Origin: Oceanobacillus bengalensis
GTDB lineage: Bacteria; Bacillota; Bacilli; Bacillales; Amphibacillaceae
Assembly: GCF_003628445.1 (NCBI RefSeq)
Contig: NZ_RBZO01000006.1
Coordinates: 1 to 64,000, forward strand
Length of the DNA: 64,000 nt
Reading direction: 5' to 3'
This document shows, piece by piece, positions 24,546 to 33,349 of this stretch. Each line of letters begins with the position of its first letter. Positions within the stretch are counted from its first letter, which is position 1. The notes under the pieces are model-generated. The model ran no database searches and had not been told where the DNA came from. It was given only the letters and a program-made list of their open reading frames with translations. Made by a program: the position numbers and the translations under genes.

Positions 24546-26252
24546 TCAGAAATATTTGTTTGCTAAGTGTTCGGCTGTTCTAGTGGCTAATGCTTGTGTA
24601 GTTAAGGTTGGATTGGGGCCGCCCAAGGAATTATAATCTGCGCTATTGTCGGCTATATAGAGACGTTCGACCTGATAAGCTTCGCATGATGTATCAACGA
24701 CGTAACCCATCCGCATCGTGCTTTGTAAATGAATATAGTAATTTGGTGGAAGGTCACTTCGGTGAATCTCTTTCGCACCAGCTTTCCGTAACATATCTGT
24801 GGCGATTTTTACTAATTGTTCTCTTCTCATTTTTGATTTTTCACTTGGTGTATAATGTACAAGTGGTATTGCACCATGTTCATCTTTAACATGTGGATCT
24901 AACTCCACTCTATTGTGAAATTGTACCTCGTCATCTGTAATGACTGAAAGTGTGAGCGTTCTTCTGTAACCCTTCATTGCTTCTTCCAGTTCAGAACCAA
25001 CGAGTCTACCTCGACTTTCCCACATCTCTTGATTGGACTCCCCGAGGCTATTATAACCGTACTCGCTAAAAGCAAAAAGAGTCTGAGCGGAAATACCAGG
25101 GCTTTCCCCAATATTTTCAATCATACCGAGACCAGGATAATCAAGCCGTGCTCCTGATGTATGACCAACGAATGGATTAATGGATGGACTTCCGATAATT
25201 TCCGTTAATGTTTCCTCATCAAAAGTTCCTGTAACCATGTCCATATAATGGTTTGTCAGACCACGACCTACCCAAGGATTATGAGGCAATTCAGAGTTCA
25301 ACCAAAGTCGTGGTGTTTCGATACAACCAGCTGCCATCACAACCACTTTTGCACGCAATTCTTCCGTTTCACCAGTCCACGTATCACGAACTTGAATGCC
25401 TACTGCACGTTTGCCTCGTTTGACATCATTTTCAGTTAATACTTTTGTGACAAACGTATTTGGTCTGAACGTCACATTTCCGGTCTTCATTGCAAGAGGA
25501 ACATAACTGACATTTGTTGAACGTTTCGCCATCTTTTCGTACGTCGGCCCATATGGACAGCCTTGCCCACAATGCCCACTTAGTGTACAACCTTCCATAT
25601 GACTTATTTCTTCCATAGAATAATTTGGATCCATTAGATGCTCATTTGGTGGCAGAATTGCATTTGGTTGTGGCCGATAACCACTACTCGTTACATCCAA
25701 TGTTTTATTTAAGGAAAAACCTGACTGTTCAGCTGCATAATAAAAAAGTGCCTCTTTCGATGTTGTTGGCGCAAATTCGACTGGTAATGTTTTTTCCACC
25801 TTTTCATAATAGGGGATAAGGTCAGCGTAATTAATTGGCCACTCATTATCGATTGCATGGGGAAAAGCCCTTAGTGAGTTTGCATAGTAATGAATCGTGC
25901 CACCCCCGATACCAGCAGTCTGCCATAGGATGGTCGGGTCAGGAATGTTCCTGTACCATGGTCCGCGCCTCCGGTCGGCTGATCCCCATCGGAATTTACC
26001 ACTAACGAAATCATTCATATCATTTTCAAGTCTTGTTATCTGTTTACGATAAAGCGCCCCATCCAAATCATTTGGATTGGAACTTTCTTTTTCCTCACCA
26101 CGATTTTCATTAGGGTTGGGCCAGTTTTTATTTCCATACCAAGGACCTGCTTCAAGTACTAATACACGGATTCCAAGTTCACCAAGCTCTTTGGCAATAA
26201 CTGGTCCGCCGCCACCAGCTCCAATAACAATCACATCAGGATCTGTCTTCAT
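24546..26252 (-). CDS. GMC-family FAD oxidoreductase, paralogue
   Basis: A 568-residue paralogue of the downstream gene, collinear throughout: VIVIGAGGGGPVIAKELGELG at the FAD site, CTLSGHCGQGCPYG, and C-terminal STMRMG and NPTLTTQALATRTAEHL. Two such large subunits in tandem behind one small subunit suggest two substrates or a heterodimer. ATG at 26252 is favoured over GTG at 26258 because GAGG is 6 nt upstream of the ATG. There is no TAT signal peptide, so the enzymes are probably cytoplasmic. Confidence 0.85.
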   Translation of the reverse strand: MKTDPDVIVIGAGGGGPVIAKELGELGIRVLVLEAGPWYGNKNWPNPNENRGEEKESSNPNDLDGALYRKQITRLENDMNDFVSGKFRWGSADRRRGPWYRNIPDPTILWQTAGIGGGTIHYYANSLRAFPHAIDNEWPINYADLIPYYEKVEKTLPVEFAPTTSKEALFYYAAEQSGFSLNKTLDVTSSGYRPQPNAILPPNEHLMDPNYSMEEISHMEGCTLSGHCGQGCPYGPTYEKMAKRSTNVSYVPLAMKTGNVTFRPNTFVTKVLTENDVKRGKRAVGIQVRDTWTGETEELRAKVVVMAAGCIETPRLWLNSELPHNPWVGRGLTNHYMDMVTGTFDEETLTEIIGSPSINPFVGHTSGARLDYPGLGMIENIGESPGISAQTLFAFSEYGYNSLGESNQEMWESRGRLVGSELEEAMKGYRRTLTLSVITDDEVQFHNRVELDPHVKDEHGAIPLVHYTPSEKSKMRREQLVKIATDMLRKAGAKEIHRSDLPPNYYIHLQSTMRMGYVVDTSCEAYQVERLYIADNSADYNSLGGPNPTLTTQALATRTAEHLANKYF

Positions 26253-26331
26253 TTTCACCCTCTTTTCTGTCTGTTCTCGAAAAACACGACTTTACGCCAA
26301 TGATAGCGAAAGTCGATGTTTTTCTTAGGAC

Positions 26332-26937
26332 TTAATCTACTTCTTTCGCTTTTACTTCTTCATATTCTATTAACATGCCACGGAAATCACGGTAGCCCAA
26401 TGACACCCCAGGATAACCAACTTGTTGCCAACCCCAAGGGAAAAATTCTAGGCGTCGGTCATCTGGTGGATACAAACGTGTAGTTCCATAAGCTGGCCAC
26501 TCAGAATAATAACCGAACATGGCGAAGCGATTTAGAGCATCGATAACGTGTTTGATCAAACCGCCATTATTTTGAAATGGAGACGGCAACAAGTAAAGGT
26601 CGAACGCTAGATTTTCCAATGCAGATAATGTTTGAATTCGGTCTTCCCGGGAAAGGCGAGAAAACATTCCTCCCCCAGGAAATTGGATTTGCGGAGAGGC
26701 TTGGGCTCGCCCAGTATTCACAAGCTGTGTTGCTGCCTCATCTAACATGATTGCTGTAGGGTAAGCGAGGGGGAGGGTAATGTGATGCAACTGTTCTTGA
26801 ATAGCAATATAATGATCCAAACCATAGATGAGGTATTCATGAACCCCCATATCTGTAATATTGATAGGTGATTCGTATCCAATCCTGCGTGTTGACGGGA
26901 CTAAAGAATCAGTAAGCGCCCGAAAAGTAGCCTGCAA
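26332..26937 (-). CDS. Small subunit of GMC sugar dehydrogenase (gluconate 2-dehydrogenase subunit 3-like)
   Basis: A 201-residue protein placed first in the GMC gene set, where the small subunit/chaperone usually lies. It has hydrophobic helices and a C-terminal WPAYGTTRLYPPDDRR...WGWQQVGYPGVSLGYRDFRG, like gluconate 2-dehydrogenase subunit 3 relatives. The start is unusual: a good site (AAGAGGTG) precedes two in-frame ATC codons (26970-26965), and the first standard start, TTG at 26937, has no ribosome site. Translation may begin at ATC, or a start ATG may have mutated. Confidence 0.65.
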   Translation of the reverse strand: MQATFRALTDSLVPSTRRIGYESPINITDMGVHEYLIYGLDHYIAIQEQLHHITLPLAYPTAIMLDEAATQLVNTGRAQASPQIQFPGGGMFSRLSREDRIQTLSALENLAFDLYLLPSPFQNNGGLIKHVIDALNRFAMFGYYSEWPAYGTTRLYPPDDRRLEFFPWGWQQVGYPGVSLGYRDFRGMLIEYEEVKAKEVD

Positions 26938-26970
26938 ATAAATTTTTGTTTGAGAATTTGAATCGATGAT

Positions 26971-27310
26971 GTTTCACCTCTTTCTAGTTTTACAGAATAG
27001 TAATATTGTATTGTTTCATGTAGCTTTTTATGATTTAAACTGGAAGGCTTTCTATCATTTTGAAGGAATAGGAAAACGTAATGGTTCACATGGAGAAATA
27101 GCCTATCACTCCTTTAAAAGATAAAAGCGGAGGATAAGCATGATTATTAGGGTTATGATTTTTGTGTGGTAATTCTAAAGTCTTTACATATCTCTTTTCG
27201 GGTATAACACGATTGGGGTTGTCTTACATGATTAATTATCGCTATTCAGTAAGTTGGCAAAGTTTCTTTTCATGTTGGATTCTAATTCTTTTATATCGTT
27301 TCCTATTCGC
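26971..27310. other. Upstream region of the GMC operon, no gene seen
   Basis: AT-rich with no coding frame I trust. It must contain the minus-strand promoter for the GMC genes, but no clear -35/-10 pair stands out. Confidence 0.35.
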
Positions 27311-27374
27311 GATACCATAGTAAGATTAGCTTATCAATAATTAAAGGTAGGCTACCTATTAAAAGGTTAGTAGC
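27311..27374 (+). repeat. Fragment copied from the start of the LysM-3D gene region
   Basis: This stretch (GATACCATAGTAAGATTAGC, then TTATCAATAATTAAAGG and AAAAGGTTAGTAGC) parallels 47690-47753, the 5' untranslated region and first codons of the LysM-3D gene. The start codon and RBS are degraded here, so it is a dead copy or recombination scar. Confidence 0.5.
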
Positions 27375-27387
27375 AGAAATGAGAAAC

Positions 27388-27428
27388 CACCTGTGAAATT
27401 TATTACGAATTTCGCAGGTGTTTTTTTT
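27388..27428 (+). terminator. Intrinsic terminator
   Basis: CACCTGTGAAATTTATTACG folds with AATTTCGCAGGTG (one mismatch) and is followed by eight T. It would end any transcript of the decayed LysM-like fragment. Confidence 0.75.
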
Positions 27429-27595
27429 CGTACCTATCCTAGTTTTAGGGTGTGAGCAAGACAAGACTATAATATTAATACATACGACAAGTGACAGGCA
27501 CCGATGTTTGGTGGATTCGTAGTGAAACAGAGGGGAGGCACTCCGTCCTTGGGTCACGAGTACGTTCCAAGACTGGAGTGCTTTTCCCTAAACAC

Positions 27596-28564
27596 TCAAG
27601 CCCACCACATATCTCCAACAGATTCTTTAACCATAATAGGTTTGAGTGTACTAACCGCTTTGGTAAATCCCTCATCTATAGACATCAGTCCATCCTCATG
27701 TTCGATGCTAACGACATAATCATATCCATAAAGCCGTAGTGTACTGAGCATATCAATCCATTCTTTAGAATCATGGCCAAATCCAACCGTGCGGAAATAC
27801 CAGGCACGATTTTGCATATCAGAATAGGATGTCATGTCGATTAAACCATTTCGATTTACATTTGGTTGGTCGATAATGGTATCCTTCGCATGGAAGTGAT
27901 GAATCGCATTTTCACGACCCAATATTTTTATTGACTCAACAGGATCAATGCCTTGCCACCACATATGGCTCGGATCTAGGTTGGCTCCGATTGCTGGACC
28001 ACATGCTTCTCGTAATCGTAGCAAAGTTGCTGGGGTATGTACCGAGAAACCTCCATGAAGCTCAAGGCCTATTTTTACATTGTGCGATTCAGCAAAAGCG
28101 GCTTTTTCCTTCCAGTATGGAATGATTTTCTCTTCCCATTGCCATTTTAAAATATCCTGAAAGTCATTTGGCCACGGTGCGACAGGCCAGTTGGGATGTA
28201 TAGCATCCTCATGATCTCCTGGGCAACCAGAGAACGTATTTACGACAGGAATTCCAAGTTTGTTCGCTAGCTTCACCGTTTTGGTGAATAAGGTATCCGC
28301 TTCTTCAGCAATTTTCTTTTGTGGATGAAGTGGGTTGGAATGGCAACTTAAGGCACTAACAATTAATCCTCTACTCGTAATTTTCTCCATAAAATCCATC
28401 TGCTTCTGTTCATCTGCTAGTAATTCATCTACCTTACAATGGGCATCTCCAGGATAGCCACCCGTACCAATTTCAACCGCCTCTATTCCTTTAGCGGCTA
28501 CATGATCAAGCATATCTTCCAGATTTTTATCAGAAAATAAAACAGTAAAAACTCCTAATTTCAT
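27596..28564 (-). CDS. Sugar phosphate isomerase/epimerase-like TIM barrel protein
   Basis: A 322-residue xylose-isomerase-like (AP endonuclease 2) barrel, as in IolE/IolH and related sugar epimerases. Metal-site motifs are present: GLELHGGFSVHT, GANLDPSHMWWQGIDP, HFHAKDT and SIEHEDG. It likely acts on a keto-sugar or inositol-type intermediate. ATG 28564 follows GGAGGAGG. It is divergent from the LacI regulator, and an operator lies across its promoter region, so it belongs to the same regulon as the dehydrogenases and transporter downstream. Confidence 0.85.
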   Translation of the reverse strand: MKLGVFTVLFSDKNLEDMLDHVAAKGIEAVEIGTGGYPGDAHCKVDELLADEQKQMDFMEKITSRGLIVSALSCHSNPLHPQKKIAEEADTLFTKTVKLANKLGIPVVNTFSGCPGDHEDAIHPNWPVAPWPNDFQDILKWQWEEKIIPYWKEKAAFAESHNVKIGLELHGGFSVHTPATLLRLREACGPAIGANLDPSHMWWQGIDPVESIKILGRENAIHHFHAKDTIIDQPNVNRNGLIDMTSYSDMQNRAWYFRTVGFGHDSKEWIDMLSTLRLYGYDYVVSIEHEDGLMSIDEGFTKAVSTLKPIMVKESVGDMWWA

Positions 28565-28580
28565 GAAATAACCTCCTCCT

Positions 28581-28596
28581 TTGTAATCCGTTACAT
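28581..28596. promoter_or_regulatory. LacI-type operator O1
   Basis: TTGTAATCCGTTACAT, an imperfect palindrome matching O2 and O3. It lies 3 nt downstream of a minus-strand TATAAT (28598-28603) that would serve the isomerase gene. Repressor bound here would block that promoter. Confidence 0.7.
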
Positions 28597-28665
28597 CCAT
28601 TATACATAAAATTTTGTAAAATCAACACATTTATTCATTGTTTTCTAAATTTTATTAAAATTGTG

Positions 28666-28694
28666 TTGACAAAGGGGTTGTTAGATTTTAAAAT
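28666..28694 (+). promoter_or_regulatory. Promoter of the LacI-type regulator
   Basis: TTGACA (28666-28671), 17 nt, TAAAAT (28689-28694). The expected start near 28701 falls within operator O2, which indicates autorepression. Confidence 0.75.
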
Positions 28695-28698
28695 CAAA

Positions 28699-28714
28699 TT
28701 GTAATCGATTACAA
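28699..28714. promoter_or_regulatory. LacI-type operator O2
   Basis: TTGTAATCGATTACAA, a perfect 16-bp palindrome with a central CG, the usual form of LacI/GalR operators. It overlaps the predicted start of transcription of the regulator gene. Confidence 0.8.
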
Positions 28715-28742
28715 ATGGCTTTATTTGAAAGAAGGAATCATC

Positions 28743-29729
28743 ATGGCTAATATCCAACAGATTGCTAGGAAGGCAGGGGTGTCTGTTGCAACGGTTTCAA
28801 GAGTATTAAATAATGCAAACTTAGTAACTCCCCAGACAAGAAGTAAAGTAGAGAGTGCGATAAAAGAATTAAATTATGAACCAAGTATGCTTGGTAGAAA
28901 TTTACGAAACTCAGAAAGTCGTCTAATGCTTGTGCTACTTCCTAGTATTTCTAATCCCTTTTACAACGAGATTATTAATGGCATCCAAAACACTGCAATT
29001 GCAAATAACTACAATATCCTCCTATGCGAAACAGACTCCAAGGCCGAACGGGAAAACATTTATCTGAATATGATTAAAAATAAACTCGCTGATGGTGTTA
29101 TCTCGATGGACCCGACCATCAACATGGAAAAGCTGAATGAGTTAGCAGAAAATCACCCAGTTATTCTCTGTAGTGAGTATGAAGAAGGGGGAAGCATTCC
29201 GTACATTACGACGGATAGTGAGTTAGCGGCTTATCAAGCGGTTAAGTATTTAATACAACTCGGGAATGAAAAGATTGCACTTATTAATTCAGATGAAAAG
29301 TTTCTTTATGCTAGACTTCGCCGGGCTGGGTATGAAAGAGCATTAAAAGAATTTAATCTTCCTATCCGTGATCAATGGATCTATCACACGAAAGACTTGG
29401 AATTCCAAGACGGTGTGCAGGCGATGAGAATGCTCCTTCAGCTAGAAGAGAGGCCACAAGCTGTGTTTGCTGTTTCTGATACATTAGCAATTGGGGCGTT
29501 AAAAGCTTTAAACAGTGGCGTGCAAGCCTTTGAATCTATTGCGGTTGTGGGCTTTGACAATATAAGTTTCTCCAATATGACAAACCCTACCCTTACGACC
29601 GTCTCACAGCCAATGTATAAAATGGGTTGTCTTGCAGCAAACATGCTAATGAGCAGTATTAAGGGGGAGAAGGTAGAAAACATTGTTCTAGATCATGAGT
29701 TAATTATTCGCGAGTCTACGATGGGATAG
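28743..29729 (+). CDS. LacI-family transcriptional regulator
   Basis: A 328-residue repressor. The N-terminal helix-turn-helix ANIQQIARKAGVSVATVSRV and hinge LGRNLRN are standard; the rest is a periplasmic-binding-like sugar sensor (PSISNPFYNEIINGIQ, AVFAVSDTLAIGAL, VVGFDNISFSNMTNPTLTTV). ATG 28743 follows GAAGGA; the TTG frame start at 28725 is not needed. It heads the block of two dehydrogenases and an ABC importer. Three near-identical palindromes (28581, 28699, 30838) are its probable sites. The inducer is unknown, presumably the imported sugar or a derivative. Confidence 0.9.
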   Translation: MANIQQIARKAGVSVATVSRVLNNANLVTPQTRSKVESAIKELNYEPSMLGRNLRNSESRLMLVLLPSISNPFYNEIINGIQNTAIANNYNILLCETDSKAERENIYLNMIKNKLADGVISMDPTINMEKLNELAENHPVILCSEYEEGGSIPYITTDSELAAYQAVKYLIQLGNEKIALINSDEKFLYARLRRAGYERALKEFNLPIRDQWIYHTKDLEFQDGVQAMRMLLQLEERPQAVFAVSDTLAIGALKALNSGVQAFESIAVVGFDNISFSNMTNPTLTTVSQPMYKMGCLAANMLMSSIKGEKVENIVLDHELIIRESTMG

Positions 29730-29770
29730 GAGGATTTCAAATCAAACAAAGAGGAGGTAGGTATCGTTCC

Positions 29771-30781
29771 ATGAAGTTTAATGTAGGGATTATTGGCTGT
29801 GGATCGATTACACGATTCCGTCATGCACCAGAGTACAAAGCAAATCCACATGTAGAGGAAATCATCTTCTATGATCGAAATATCGAAAGAGCAGAGCGGT
29901 TAGCTAAAGAATTTGGTGGAAGAGTCGCTAAAAAGTTAGAAGACTTACTAGACGATCCGACCATTGTTGCGATTAGTGATTGCTCCTCTAATGAAGCCCA
30001 TCATATCAATACATCGAAAGCATTATTAAGTGGGAAGCATGTGTTATGTGAAAAACCATTAGCGATAAGTGTAAAGCATGCGGAGGAAATTGCCCTTGCA
30101 GAACGCCAATCTGGAAAGAAATTAATGGTTGACCACAATCAACGTTTTACAAAAGCGCATCAAAAAGCTAGGGAAATTTTAGATAAAAAAGAGCTAGGCG
30201 AGGTGCTTACCTTTAAGACAACATTTGGACACAAGGGACCAGAAGGCTGGGGAGCTACGAAATCAAATGCGACTTGGTTTTTTAAAAAGGAACGTTCACA
30301 CTACGGTGTTGCCGGTGATTTAGGTATTCATAAAATCGATTTAATCCACTACTTATTAAACGACGTAATCGAGGATGTGCATGCATTTACGGCAGCACTT
30401 GATAAGGTAGATGAACAAGGAAATTCGATTGAGGTTTGTGACAATGTCGTTTGTGCATTAAGAACGAAAAAAGGGAGATTGGGTACAGCATCCTTCTCTT
30501 GGACTTATTACGGATCCGAGGATAACGCGACAACAATTTACTGCCAAAAGGGGATTATCAAAATCTATCAACAACTTGATGCACCGCTTATCGTTGAGAA
30601 AATTGATGGAAAGATAATCAAATATGAAATAGAGCAAATGCAAACGAATGACAACCAAACCAATACTGGTGTGATTGATGCTTTTATTAAGTGTATCGTG
30701 GCCGACGAAACGCCACCAGTAACAAGTCGGGAGGCGATTGCCTCTTTGCAAGTAGTTGAAAAAATCCTTCGCTCCGAATAA
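29771..30781 (+). CDS. Gfo/Idh/MocA-family oxidoreductase
   Basis: A 336-residue NAD(P)-dependent dehydrogenase. The Rossmann motif GIIGCGSITRFRHAPEY is at residues 6-22, and the family signature KHVLCEKPLA near 95-104 contains the catalytic Lys-Pro region. Members oxidise sugars, inositols and their amino or glycosidic derivatives. GAGGAGG precedes the ATG with rather long spacing. Located 41 nt after lacI, it is likely co-transcribed with it. Together with the second dehydrogenase and the isomerase it suggests stepwise keto-sugar conversion. Confidence 0.85.
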   Translation: MKFNVGIIGCGSITRFRHAPEYKANPHVEEIIFYDRNIERAERLAKEFGGRVAKKLEDLLDDPTIVAISDCSSNEAHHINTSKALLSGKHVLCEKPLAISVKHAEEIALAERQSGKKLMVDHNQRFTKAHQKAREILDKKELGEVLTFKTTFGHKGPEGWGATKSNATWFFKKERSHYGVAGDLGIHKIDLIHYLLNDVIEDVHAFTAALDKVDEQGNSIEVCDNVVCALRTKKGRLGTASFSWTYYGSEDNATTIYCQKGIIKIYQQLDAPLIVEKIDGKIIKYEIEQMQTNDNQTNTGVIDAFIKCIVADETPPVTSREAIASLQVVEKILRSE

Positions 30782-30837
30782 ATAGAAGAGGTTATACAAG
30801 AATTATATTCTGAATAATTTGATTACTTTTATAATGT

Positions 30838-30853
30838 TTGTAATGGATTACAA
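30838..30853. promoter_or_regulatory. LacI-type operator O3
   Basis: TTGTAATGGATTACAA differs from O2 by one base in the centre. It lies between the two dehydrogenase genes, so the second half of the locus has its own regulated promoter (a candidate -10 is TATAAT at 30830-30835). Confidence 0.7.
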
Positions 30854-30872
30854 GTGAGGGAGAGGGAACAAG

Positions 30873-30950
30873 ATGTTCGATCAGCTTACAATTAATTCGA
30901 AGACCTATCAAGGATTATCGTTAGAGGATGCTATTAAGGGATATGGTTAA
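30873..30950 (+). pseudogene. 25-codon remnant, possibly the start of a sugar isomerase gene
   Basis: GAGGGAGAGGG precedes an ATG whose frame reads MFDQLTINSKTYQGLSLEDA and stops five codons later. The LSLEDAIKGYG motif resembles the first helix of xylose-isomerase-like barrels. A deletion seems to have removed the rest. It could instead be a leader peptide. Confidence 0.35.
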
Positions 30951-30974
30951 ACGAGTTGGGGGTGTGGATGGATT

Positions 30975-31964
30975 ATGCAACGAGTAGCAATTGTAGGGTT
31001 AGGCTTTATTGGTAAAACACATTTGGAAGCCTATCGGAAGGTCCCATATGCTACAGTTACAGTCATTTGCAATCGACAAGGCAGAAAGGATGAAGTTAAT
31101 TTCGTTGGGACAATCGTTTCTGACTATGATGAGCTATTGCGTCGTAAGGATATTGATGTAGTTGATCTTTGTGTTCCGACATTTTTACATGAGGAATATA
31201 TAACGAAGGCTGCTGAGGCAGGGAAACATATCATTTGTGAAAAACCGTTGACATTAACGGTGCAAGCAGCAAATAGAATAAAACAGGTTATCAACAAGCA
31301 TGGAGTAAGGCTGTTTGTCGGACATTTGCTACGATTTTGGCCGGAATACCAAACAATAAAAGCATATAGTGAAACAGGAAAAATAAAGAATATTGACGTC
31401 GTTCACGCAAAGAGGTTAGGTCAAATTCCAAATTGGAGCGAATGGTTTCAATATCCGGAAAAAGGTGGAGGCGCCTTGTTTGATCTTCATATACATGATA
31501 TTGATTTTGTGTCTTATTTGCTAGGTAAAATAGCTAGTGTTTATGCAGTCGGACAGCAAAATCAATACGGGGCATGGGAACATATTATGACAACACTCAC
31601 CTTTAAAAATCAGGCAAAGGCATTTGTTGAGGCATCTCATCGAATGCCAAAGGGTTATCCGTTTACAATGTCACTACGCGCACAGTCAAGAAGCAGTGTG
31701 TTAGATTTTACATTGACAGCTGGGGAGAACATTGAGCATATCAATGATAGTCACTTGGTTTATTACGAAGAAAATCAGCTATCAGAGTTGCATGATACCC
31801 AACAAGCAGATGCGTTTCAAAATGAGTTAACTTATTTTATTGATTGCCTGGAGCACGATCAAAAGAATGACATTGTACCATTAGATGATGTTCTATACAT
31901 AATTAAAGTCCTCCAAGACATTGAAAAATCACTGAAAACAGGGCAAGAAGTACAGGTTTTGTAA
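30975..31964 (+). CDS. Gfo/Idh/MocA-family oxidoreductase
   Basis: A 329-residue dehydrogenase. Rossmann motif VAIVGLGFIGKTHLEAYRK at residues 3-21; KHIICEKPLTLT near 90; GGGALFDLHIHDIDFVSYLLG near 165-185 with the family's Asp-x-x-x-His pattern. It differs clearly from the paralogue at 29771, so the two likely act on different intermediates. It lies behind operator O3 and 158 nt before the substrate-binding protein gene. Confidence 0.85.
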   Translation: MQRVAIVGLGFIGKTHLEAYRKVPYATVTVICNRQGRKDEVNFVGTIVSDYDELLRRKDIDVVDLCVPTFLHEEYITKAAEAGKHIICEKPLTLTVQAANRIKQVINKHGVRLFVGHLLRFWPEYQTIKAYSETGKIKNIDVVHAKRLGQIPNWSEWFQYPEKGGGALFDLHIHDIDFVSYLLGKIASVYAVGQQNQYGAWEHIMTTLTFKNQAKAFVEASHRMPKGYPFTMSLRAQSRSSVLDFTLTAGENIEHINDSHLVYYEENQLSELHDTQQADAFQNELTYFIDCLEHDQKNDIVPLDDVLYIIKVLQDIEKSLKTGQEVQVL

Positions 31965-31998
31965 TTGGTATATCCAAAAGGATACTTTTGACAATATT

Positions 31999-32012
31999 TG
32001 GAAGCGCTTTAT
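31999..32012. promoter_or_regulatory. cre-like site (CcpA)
   Basis: TGGAAGCGCTTTAT is close to the Bacillus catabolite-responsive element (WTGNAARCGNWWWCA). It follows TTGACA (31988-31993), so it would lie inside the promoter of the importer genes and give carbon-catabolite repression. Confidence 0.55.
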
Positions 32013-32122
32013 CAGATAAAAAGTCACTGTTAATGATGGTTGATGTTTAGGACCAGAATTTCTAACGATTGGTTTCACAATATTTTCCATATAGATTTTA
32101 AAAAATTAAGGGGGTTTTTTAA

Positions 32123-33160
32123 TTGAAAAGGTTCGTAAAATTGTTTGTTTTACTTGCATTGATTCTGGTACCGTTGCTTGCCGCATGTGCTTCAAATGAT
32201 ACTTCTGATGATGCTGGTGATACTGGTGATACTGGTGATGCTGAAAACACTGAAAATACTGGAGACAGTGTCGACTCTGGAGATTCAGGAGACTCAGCTG
32301 AAAAGTACAAAGTAGGTATTTTAGCACCAGCTGTGACACATGGATGGGTTGCTGCAGTTGCTTATCATGCAGAATCTCGTGCAGAGGAATTATCAGATAC
32401 AATCGATTATCAAATCCATACGAGTAGTGATGCTTCCGAAATGACTGCCCAGCTAGATGACTTAATCACATGGGGAGCAGAAGCAATCGTTGCGTTCCCA
32501 CAATGGGAAGGGATGGAAGTTCCAATTCAGCGTGCGTTAGATGAAGGAATTGAAGTCGTAAACTTCGATATCGCAATTGATGTCGACGGCGTGTACCGTG
32601 TTGCAGGTGATAACTATGATATGGGTGTTCAAGGAGCGAATTATATTGTTGACAAGATTGGTACGGAAGGGGAAGTTGTTATTTTAGAAGTGCCATCAGC
32701 AGGTTCTGTCTCTGAACTCCGAAAAGGTGGATTTCTTGACACGATTGAAGAAATTGCACCAGACATGAACCTTCACACCTTTGCGACACAATTTACTAGA
32801 GAAGATGGTTTAACTGATTTTGCTGATATTTTAACAAGCATGGATCATATTGATGCCGTATTATCATTGGATGACGAAACATCAGTTGGTGTCCTGCAAG
32901 CCATTAATGAAGCAGGAAGAACAGACATTCAAGTGGTAACTGGCGGTGGAGGGATGCAAGAATATTTCAAAATGATGCCAGAAAATGAAGACATTTGGAT
33001 TCAATCCGCACTATACAGCCCAGCTATGGTTAAAGATGCAGTTGACATCGCAGTTGATTTACTTGAGGGAGAAGAAGTTGCAGAGGAAACAGTTATCCCT
33101 ACAACAATCGTTGATAGAGATAATTACGAAGAATTCTTAGACGACGGCTCCCCGTACTAA
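32123..33160 (+). CDS. Sugar ABC transporter substrate-binding lipoprotein (ribose type)
   Basis: A 345-residue lipoprotein. A signal peptide ends in the lipobox LLAAC (Cys near residue 21), followed by an acidic Asp/Gly/Ser/Thr spacer (residues 24-57) made of repeats such as DTGDTGD. The mature domain is a type-1 periplasmic binding fold (YKVGILAPAVTHGWVAAVA). Only a TTG start (32123) is available, 8 nt after AAGGGGG. It heads the importer, with an ATPase and permease downstream, and probably delivers the sugar processed by the dehydrogenases. Confidence 0.88.
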   Translation: MKRFVKLFVLLALILVPLLAACASNDTSDDAGDTGDTGDAENTENTGDSVDSGDSGDSAEKYKVGILAPAVTHGWVAAVAYHAESRAEELSDTIDYQIHTSSDASEMTAQLDDLITWGAEAIVAFPQWEGMEVPIQRALDEGIEVVNFDIAIDVDGVYRVAGDNYDMGVQGANYIVDKIGTEGEVVILEVPSAGSVSELRKGGFLDTIEEIAPDMNLHTFATQFTREDGLTDFADILTSMDHIDAVLSLDDETSVGVLQAINEAGRTDIQVVTGGGGMQEYFKMMPENEDIWIQSALYSPAMVKDAVDIAVDLLEGEEVAEETVIPTTIVDRDNYEEFLDDGSPY

Positions 33161-33219
33161 TCTGGAAGTTGCAGACCCAGGAAGGTACTGTAACGGAGTA
33201 CCAGTTCTCATTAAATCAA

Positions 33220-33266
33220 TTGAAAGAGGGGTTATGGCTATTCTTGCTATATCCTCTTCTTTTTTA
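33220..33266 (+). terminator. Partial terminator between binding protein and ATPase genes
   Basis: AAGAGG...TATGGC pairs with GCTATA..CCTCTT, followed by TTTTTT. Such a structure after the binding-protein gene commonly lowers expression of the downstream transporter genes and stabilises the upstream mRNA. Confidence 0.65.
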
Positions 33267-33349
33267 ACGCTGGTTTCTTACTGATCAAATGTATGAAAAA
33301 GCAGGCCTAATGAATAGGTATGCCTACTTTTAATAATGGAAGTGATTGC

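Noticed and set aside
32200-32300. Repeated GATACTGGT units as a CRISPR-like or microsatellite array
   Set aside because: They are in-frame codons of the acidic Asp/Thr/Gly linker of the lipoprotein, with no spacers.
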